Assembly (NCBI GenBank): GCA_026874595.1
Contig: CM049319.1
Location: forward strand, 52,650,917-52,714,916
From: Sipunculus nudus
Lineage: Eukaryota; Annelida; Sipuncula; Golfingiida; Sipunculidae
Direction of reading: 5' to 3'
DNA: 64,000 nucleotides
The notes beneath the pieces are model-generated. The model did not search any database and had not been told where the DNA came from. It saw only the letters and a list, made by a program, of their open reading frames with translations. The translations under genes were made by a program, and so were the position numbers. Shown here in pieces: positions 59,101 to 64,000 of the stretch; within the stretch, counting starts at the first letter, position 1; each line of letters begins with the position of its first letter.

Positions 59101-62100
59101 GTTTGTCAACAGATGGCGGTTAAGACAATTTAAATCCTATCAAATTTGATTATGGATTCAATTATTGTTTCTGCCAAAACAAAGTAATGCGGATACAATG
59201 TTTTTGACCGGGTTTCGCCGCCGCCGCGTTCATTTCCAGAATAGAACTCTTCAGACCACTGGACAGATTTTCCCGAAACTTTACACGATTATGGGGTCAC
59301 ATGTAAACTGGTGCCAAAATATTTTGTGTTGACCTCTGACCTTTCCTCTCTCCAGTGTATCCATCTCTGCATGTGTTCTGACACATTAATCCACATATCT
59401 TCAGCTTGTTTAACCAATCAGGAAAAAGAAAAAAAATTTGCACAAATGTAGCCCTTTGATAGCTTTATAACATCCATTGAACATGGTGGCGCCACCTGCA
59501 ACCATTTTTGCACAGCGTCCATCTGTTCATCTGCCTTGGGATAAAAATCACTCATATCTCTGCAGTGAATGGACCTATCCACCTGAAATTTTGCATGTGT
59601 ATTCATCCCGGATAGCTTTTTGGATTTTATGACAGGTGGCACCACCTACATTCACATTCAGGCTGCAGACATCAAGGCATATATCTCAGGACTGGTTTGA
59701 CATATCCTCCTGAAATGTAGCTTGTGGATAGATCTCAAATAGCTCTTTATCATTCGCAAAACTGGTGGCGCCACCTACACACATTTTTGGACAGCGTCTG
59801 TCTGTTTATCTGCCAAGGGACAAAATCACTCGTATCTCGGCAGTGGTTTGACTTATCTGCCTAAAATTTTGCATGTATAAACATCTTAGCTTTCTCAATG
59901 TTGTGGCAGGTGGCGCCACCTACTTTCACATTCAGGCTGCAGACATCCAGGCTTGTATCTCAGGACTGGTATGACGTATCCTCCTGAAATTTTGCATGTC
60001 TGTAGATCTCACATAGCTCTTTATCATACTGAAAACTGGTGGCGCCACATGCAACAATTTTTGCACAGCCTCTGTCTGTTTGTCTGCTGTGGGACAAAAA
60101 ACTCCTATCTCGGCAGTGGTTTGACTTATCTGCATAAAATTTGCAATTGTACACAACTTGGATAACTTTCTGGATTTTATGGCAGGTGGCTCCACCTACA
60201 CACACATTTCGGCAGCAGACGTCCATACTTATATGCAACACACCTCTCTCTGTTTCCCCTCACCACTCAAGCCTTGCCTCACTTCACCCATCACACACTG
60301 GTTTCGCGTCATCCATGCTTATATGCAAAACATCCTGTCTATTTCCCCGAGCCACTCAATCCATGCCTCACTTTAACCGTCCCACTCTGATTTTGGCGGA
60401 TACACATAGTAGCTTGTCTACTACCCGTATTCTAGTTACATAAGTAATTGTAGTAAATTTCAGACTTTCTTTTAAATAAATGCAAATATTTTTACCACAA
60501 TGAATGTAAAGTCATCAAAAATACCCTTCTGGCCTTCATCCAGGCTAAACCAACATTACTGATAGTGTGTGGTGTATGATTTTGTTGTATATTGTAACGT
60601 ATCAAGTTGTGGTCTTGTATGGACATTGTTGTGTCAGATTAAAATTATGTGGATTATGTGTACACTTGATAATTTAATAAATTCCTTAAAACCTGATATA
60701 AAAATCCTCTTCACAAGTTTCCTCAAAATCCATTAAAATCATTTTGATATATTATCTAATCTGAGGAAAGATTAGATGACAGTGGATCATAATGTGATCT
60801 AAGTCTGTTTTGTTTGAAATGTAGGATTACAGATGGTTGTAACAAAGATTTAGAGATTTTCAGAATAATATCTTAAAGTTATAAATTCAGATTGGCAGCC
60901 CGTTTGGAACTGCAGCAAGTCCCATGGCTCCACCGGCAGCTCCGAGCCCAATGTCTCGTGTCACCCCCAGTCCAAGGTCACGCATAACACCAAGCCCCGC
61001 TCAGCAGGTGGTCAGTACACCAGGAATATCACCTCACCCGAGTCCGTGAGTATATCCTGCTGCCCTCGGGTGACTGAATTAAGAAGGCTTAAAAACTACT
61101 TTCCTACTTTCTTATAGTCATTTCAGTGTTTTGACAGTTTTATTATTTAGCGATACCTGTTAATCATAGTGAAGTTTATGTATTTAACATGTTTTAATAA
61201 AAATGTCATATGATCAGGGAAAAGCATTATAATAACATAATTTTTTTTCTTAACAGTTAAAAGCACTAAATAAAAAAGGAAAATGTATCAAATTTGTAAT
61301 ATTTTATCTTCCTGAATGTTGAAAATCAAAATAAAAAATGTTTATGTGGGGAGGGGGGGTGTGTGTGTTTAAATTGAACGGGATGGTGCCTGAGAAGCAT
61401 ACCTCTTATTTATTTATTTTGGCTTTAAGTGGTTGGATACATGAGGTGTGAAAGTTGAAAGGTTCACTAGTTGCAAAGTGCCCCATGAAACTGGTTCATC
61501 TGACTTGCAGTCAGATACCCTTGTTGAATGTGTTTGGATTCTTTTGGCAGGCCCAAACATTTTGAACCTGTGAATATAAACAAATCAGCAGCCTGTGTGC
61601 AGAGGGATCAGGTTTTTTTCTGGCTTATTTTATAAATTGTTTGAGGGAATTTATTAAGTTTATAGACGTCAGATATAGGAATAGGCTTCTTAACAGACTG
61701 GTTTGTTCTTTATCCATCACAGAGCACAGTCGCCTGTCCAGCGCCCAGGAAGTGCTTCCCAGCTTTACATCAAGCCCAGCCAGTCCCCCCAGGCTGTCCC
61801 CAAGTCTCACATCCCAGCCAGTCAGCAGAATATCCTCACACCACAGATGCTGCAGACGCTGGTTCAGCCCCAGCTCCAACCAGGTAAGCAGAGGTTGATA
61901 CAGAACTGATGTATTTAGTTTCCTAATTGTTAACACTCAAGGGGATCGCTTGCTTAATGTGTTATGTCCGTGCTTGAGTGAACAGCCCAGAGTGTTCAAG
62001 TCTCATTATTAATTGGAGAAAAAGAGTTCTAAACAGTCATAATCAGTTCATTTCCTCTGTTTAAGAGATTATATTTTCACCTATGACTGTCTATTTTTTT

Positions 62101-64000
62101 GTTTATCTGTCAGCAGGATGATGCAGTATTTAAGCAACAGAACAGATTACCACAAAATTTTGTGGAGGGATGGAATGTGGGCAAAAGGCAGCCATTTAAA
62201 TTGATGTTTATCTTGATAAAGAAGCCAGCAGGATTGTTTTGTCTTCATAGAGATACATGTGCTCTATCATGAGTGTCACTCTAGTTGTATTCCTGTTACT
62301 ATGAACCCTTTGTACTCTAGTTTCAAATTTAATGTACACTAATGTTTTGTATTTAACTCAGGTGCCATAAAAGGACAGCCAAAGATACAACCAGTTCAAG
62401 CCAAACATGCTGGTATGGAACAGCCAGGAATACAAAACATGCAGGCCATATTTCAGGCCGCAGCCTCAGGAGTCCAGCTTACAAACCAGCAAGCCATTTT
62501 ACAGCAGCTGGCTGCTGCACAAGGCTCAACACAGTTCATACCAGCCCTGCAACAGCCAACAGTCTCCCAGGCAGCACAGTCAAAACCCATGGTCGCACTG
62601 TCACAGCCACCAGTGATCGCTGCAGCTCAGCCCTCCTCAGTATCACAGTTCACTACAGGACAAATGGTCCAGCAGGCATTGCTACAGACGCAGCAGAGAT
62701 CGGCTGTGCAGTCACAACCAACTTCAGTTCAGCCACAAGCAGCCAAACAGGTGCAGGTAATTTCGGAAATCAACCACTTTTCATTGCTTCATCATAACAG
62801 CTTCTGTGGCATAGGGGAAGAACACAGGGCTCAAAGCCGGGAGATCACGAGTTCCATTCTCAGCAGAGGCAGTGAGATTTTTCACTGTCAGCCCCCACCA
62901 GCGTGATCATTCTGCAGGCTAAATGGGGAGACTGTGCCCAAAATTTGTGTTTTACTCACAAATAAGTGCGCCTTTCGGGGGTTCCTCTTTGTATGACCCA
63001 GAAATTTGGATGACACACACCAGGGACCTGCAGGAGTGATACACCGAGCCTGGTTGATGCCAGAATAATTGTGTGAAACCTCCTGTCATATAGTCCAAAA
63101 CCAGAATGGAATTCTGTAGATTAGCATAATACTAAGTTAAAGCAAGTATTAAAAAAATGGAGGCGGTTTCCTCCACCAACAAAAAATCTTTAAAAAAAAA
63201 ACTTAATATGGTTCCATGCCTAGTTTCATAAATGCCTTGATCAGATCTTAGGTAGCATAAGCAGCATAAGCAAGTAACCTATCAGGGTTAATATTTGTGA
63301 TTCTTATTAATTGATCTATAATTTTTTTGAAGACAACTAGTTATATTCATAATATTATTATCAATGCATATTTGAGGACAATGTTTACATGAAGTTGTAA
63401 TTGAATTCCATATTTTAAACATGGTCTGATATGTGCTCTGCTGATGTTCATCAGTGACCATTTGTAAAAGTTTGTAGTCCATGTTTCTGTTTTATTGGTT
63501 ATTGTCAAGATACAAATTGCTTTTGCTAGGGAAAGATTCTATTGAATTAACACTCAGACAGGTCTTGGAAAGTGATGTATTCTTTAAAATATTTTGTCAT
63601 TTCAGGGACTAGTGCAGCCGCCAACTGCTCAACTTCCTGCTGGTGCAATGTTCACAGCCCAGGGAGGAACGATAGTCCAGAACGCAGGCATCCTCAATAT
63701 TAATGTGAACCAGCAACAGACGCAGGGTGCTCTTCAGGTTCCAACACAGTCCGGAATTAACCTGGTACAAGGGTCAGGAGCAGCACCAGTCAATCTTCAA
63801 GGCACAATTGTACATACAACCCAGGGGAGTCGTATTGTTATACAGAATCCACAGGTTGGGTTAGGTCAGCCGCTTAATCTGATTGGGATGCCTAGTGTCA
63901 TACTTCGACCACCTGTTGTCCAGCAGGTAGCGAATCCAGCAAGCTCTGGTCAAGCAGGTCAGGTCAGTCTGCAGCAGATCGCTAGCGGGAATGTTTCTCT
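53025..64000 (+). CDS. BICRA: BICRA/BICRAL (GLTSCR1-like) homologue, 5' part (seven coding exons, 3' end outside window)
   Basis: BICRA and BICRAL are defining subunits of the GBAF/ncBAF SWI/SNF complex in the nucleus; the C-terminal GLTSCR domain contacts the complex. Seen here: coding exons 53112-53137, 56123-56174, 57934-58200, 60891-61045, 61723-61883, 62362-62756 and 63606-64000 join in one frame of about 483 codons. The N-terminus MSQLLDVIGDLDALEQFMEK matches the short N-terminal LLDVI-D-x-x-AL-x-x-F motif of BICRA at the same distance from the start. The rest is Gln/Pro/Ser/Thr-rich with hydrophobic patches, as in vertebrate BICRA, and lacks other domains. The diagnostic GLTSCR domain is not in the window, so the name rests on the N-terminal motif and overall composition. 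Alternative: another Gln-rich coactivator. Confidence 0.75.
53183..53300 (+). repeat. Duplicated block, copy 2, in intron 1 of the BICRA-like gene
   Basis: It reads KKYTLIEQLQVAAVKTSALG-AP, stop (TAA at 53249-53251), in the same frame as copy 1. Then comes CATGTTCTCAGAGCCAAC. It begins about 45 bases after the exon 1 donor, on the same strand as that gene. Overlapping longer frames on both strands (53161-53564) are probably fortuitous. Confidence 0.55.
53301..56122. other. BICRA-like intron 1, remainder
   Basis: 54600-55860 is rich in AAGGTCA and AATGAGGTCAGAGGTCA units (tandem, about 170-180 bp, degraded). A poly-C run lies at 54825-54840. No coding exon supported. Confidence 0.5.
56123..56174 (+). 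CDS. BICRA: BICRA-like exon 2 (52 bp)
   Basis: Acceptor TTTTGTTTCAG|TGACC, donor GGGTTG|GTGAGT. It completes GD and encodes LDALEQFMEKGGEEGL, ending in phase 0. With exon 1 it rebuilds the conserved N-terminal acidic/hydrophobic motif. Confidence 0.82.
56175..57933. other. BICRA-like intron 2
   Basis: Unique-looking AT-rich intron; no feature supported. Confidence 0.45.
57934..58200 (+). CDS. BICRA: BICRA-like exon 3, Gln-rich with 18-bp coding repeat
   Basis: Acceptor TTATTCAAATAG|GGT, donor CAACAG|GTATGT, 89 codons, phase 0 to 0. It begins GGAGFDPDSLSPGPMVSHQL. Four tandem VLQGQ(Q/H) hexapeptides follow (58006-58077, an 18-bp minisatellite), then a Gln-rich tail ending NPSQPINTQQ. The C-terminal Gln stretch is likely disordered activation-type sequence (inference). 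Confidence 0.88.
58201..60890. other. BICRA-like intron 3
   Basis: A (TCTA)n run lies at 58540-58560. 59030-59070 has a short tandem repeat (CGTGTGTC-AGCTTCATCATATTTAA twice). The family B repeat occupies 59195-60440. No exon supported. Confidence 0.5.
59195..60440 (-). repeat. Composite repeat (family B), left-part-only copy, inverted
   Basis: It contains exact GGTGGCGCCACC at 59485, 59764 and 59909 and a one-base variant at 60039. It ends CTACCCGTATTCTAGTTAC (60440). Units resemble 4678-6130 reverse-complemented. The right half of the composite is missing. Confidence 0.8.
60891..61045 (+). CDS. BICRA: BICRA-like exon 4, Ser/Pro repeats
   Basis: Acceptor TATAAATTCAG|ATT, donor AGTCC|GTGAGT (phase 2). 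It encodes IGSPFGTAASPMAPPAAPSP, then MSRVTPSPRSRITPSPAQQV and VSTPGISPHPS. Repeated (V/I)TPSPRS and SP/TP dipeptides are candidate proline-directed kinase sites (inference). Confidence 0.88.
61185..61430 (+). mobile_element. Partial copy of the 335-bp MITE in BICRA-like intron 4
   Basis: ATGTCATATGATCAGGGAAA through GGTGCCTGAGAAGCATACCT matches 43720-43955 and 10710-10945. The left terminus is missing. Confidence 0.6.
61723..61883 (+). CDS. BICRA: BICRA-like exon 5
   Basis: Acceptor TTTATCCATCACAG|AGC, donor CAACCAG|GTAAGC, phase 2 to 1. It encodes (P)AQSPVQRPGSASQLYIKPSQ, SPQAVPKSHIPASQQN and ILTPQMLQTLVQPQLQP. The Pro/Gln/Ser composition continues exon 4 without a break. Confidence 0.88.
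62362..62756 (+). CDS. BICRA: BICRA-like exon 6, Gln/Ala-rich
   Basis: Acceptor TTTAACTCAG|GTGCC, donor GTGCAG|GTAATT, phase 1 to 0, about 132 codons. It begins GAIKGQPKIQPVQAKHAGME and is rich in Gln, Ala and Ser (for example QAAASGVQLTNQQAILQQLA). The reading frame runs on past 62756 for another 50 codons, but that part lies in a SINE-like repeat and is not counted. Confidence 0.88.
62800..63110 (+). mobile_element. tRNA-derived SINE-like element in BICRA-like intron 6
   Basis: It begins CTTCTGTGGCATAGGGGAAG; then comes GCCGGGAGATCACGAGTTCC (B-box-like), GGGACCTGCAGGAGTGATAC and GCCTGGTTGATGCCAG. It is the same family as 9955-10255 but on the opposite strand. Confidence 0.55.
63606..64000 (+). 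CDS. BICRA: BICRA-like exon 7, open at the window edge
   Basis: Acceptor GTCATTTCAG|GGACTAG, in phase 0 with exon 6. It stays open to 64000. It encodes GLVQPPTAQLPAGAMFTAQG at its start and hydrophobic/Gln repeats such as NAGILNINVNQQQ, GTIVHTTQGSRIVIQNPQVG and LNLIGMPSVILRPPVVQQV. Alternating IVIQ/ILNIN-type patches in Gln-rich sequence are like vertebrate BICRA. Confidence 0.87.

Noticed and set aside
62757-62906. Extension of BICRA-like exon 6 past the donor
   Set aside because: Composition changes abruptly to SINE-derived sequence, and the donor at 62756 joins exon 7 in phase.

Overview
The window looks like intergenic-rich, AT-rich nuclear DNA from an animal. I infer a marine lophotrochozoan, most likely a mollusc. 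The reasons are many small phase-compatible exons spread over tens of kilobases, CpG-poor DNA, tRNA-derived SINE-like repeats, MITEs, a CR1-like LINE relic, and tandem repeats rich in AAGGTCAAGGTCA-type motifs. No prokaryotic, organellar or viral gene organisation is visible. All gene models were built by reading exons by eye, checking GT-AG or GC-AG splice sites and phase continuity. Family names come from remembered family motifs, not a search.

Gene 1 (minus strand, 29019 down to 2201, leaving the window at the left) is a tectonic gene, most like TCTN3. Ten coding exons join in one unbroken frame of about 422 codons: signal peptide, Thr/Pro-rich stretch, the cysteine cluster [20 protein letters not shown], the CVDNNPAAFL segment and the [11 protein letters not shown] motif. 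Tectonics act at the ciliary transition zone. Two introns appear to use GC-AG splice sites. The last third of the protein should lie left of base 2201.

Gene 2 (plus strand, 53025 to beyond 64000) is most likely a BICRA/BICRAL (GLTSCR1/GLTSCR1L) homologue, a subunit of the non-canonical BAF (GBAF) chromatin remodeller. Seven coding exons give about 483 codons: the short N-terminal motif LLDVIGDLDALEQFMEK, then Gln/Pro/Ser-rich sequence. The conserved C-terminal GLTSCR domain should lie beyond the right edge.

The introns and the 24 kb between the genes are dominated by repeats. Region by region: 1-1.54 kb, a 336-bp tandem array (family A); 4.68-8.42 kb, a long composite noncoding repeat carrying the palindrome GGTGGCGCCACC; 9.4-14 kb, a short family A copy at a splice site, SINEs and a hAT-like MITE; 21.6-22.7 kb, a 157-bp tandem array; 26.5-27.2 kb, a foldback element; 34.1-35.7 kb, a CR1-like LINE relic interrupted by a hAT-like MITE, which is itself interrupted by a perfect 273-bp palindrome; 37.0-37.2 kb, a strong hairpin beside a duplicated block that recurs at 53.2 kb; 40.3-42.6 kb, a second composite repeat; 43-44 kb, a 60-66-bp minisatellite split by a Harbinger-like MITE; 44.5-45.9 kb, a CpG-richer stretch with a CRE; 48.2-50.3 kb, an inverted family A array; 50.8-52.7 kb, an inverted composite repeat split by a CpG-rich Harbinger-like MITE; 59.2-60.4 kb, another composite repeat inside gene 2. 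The two genes have no obvious functional link.
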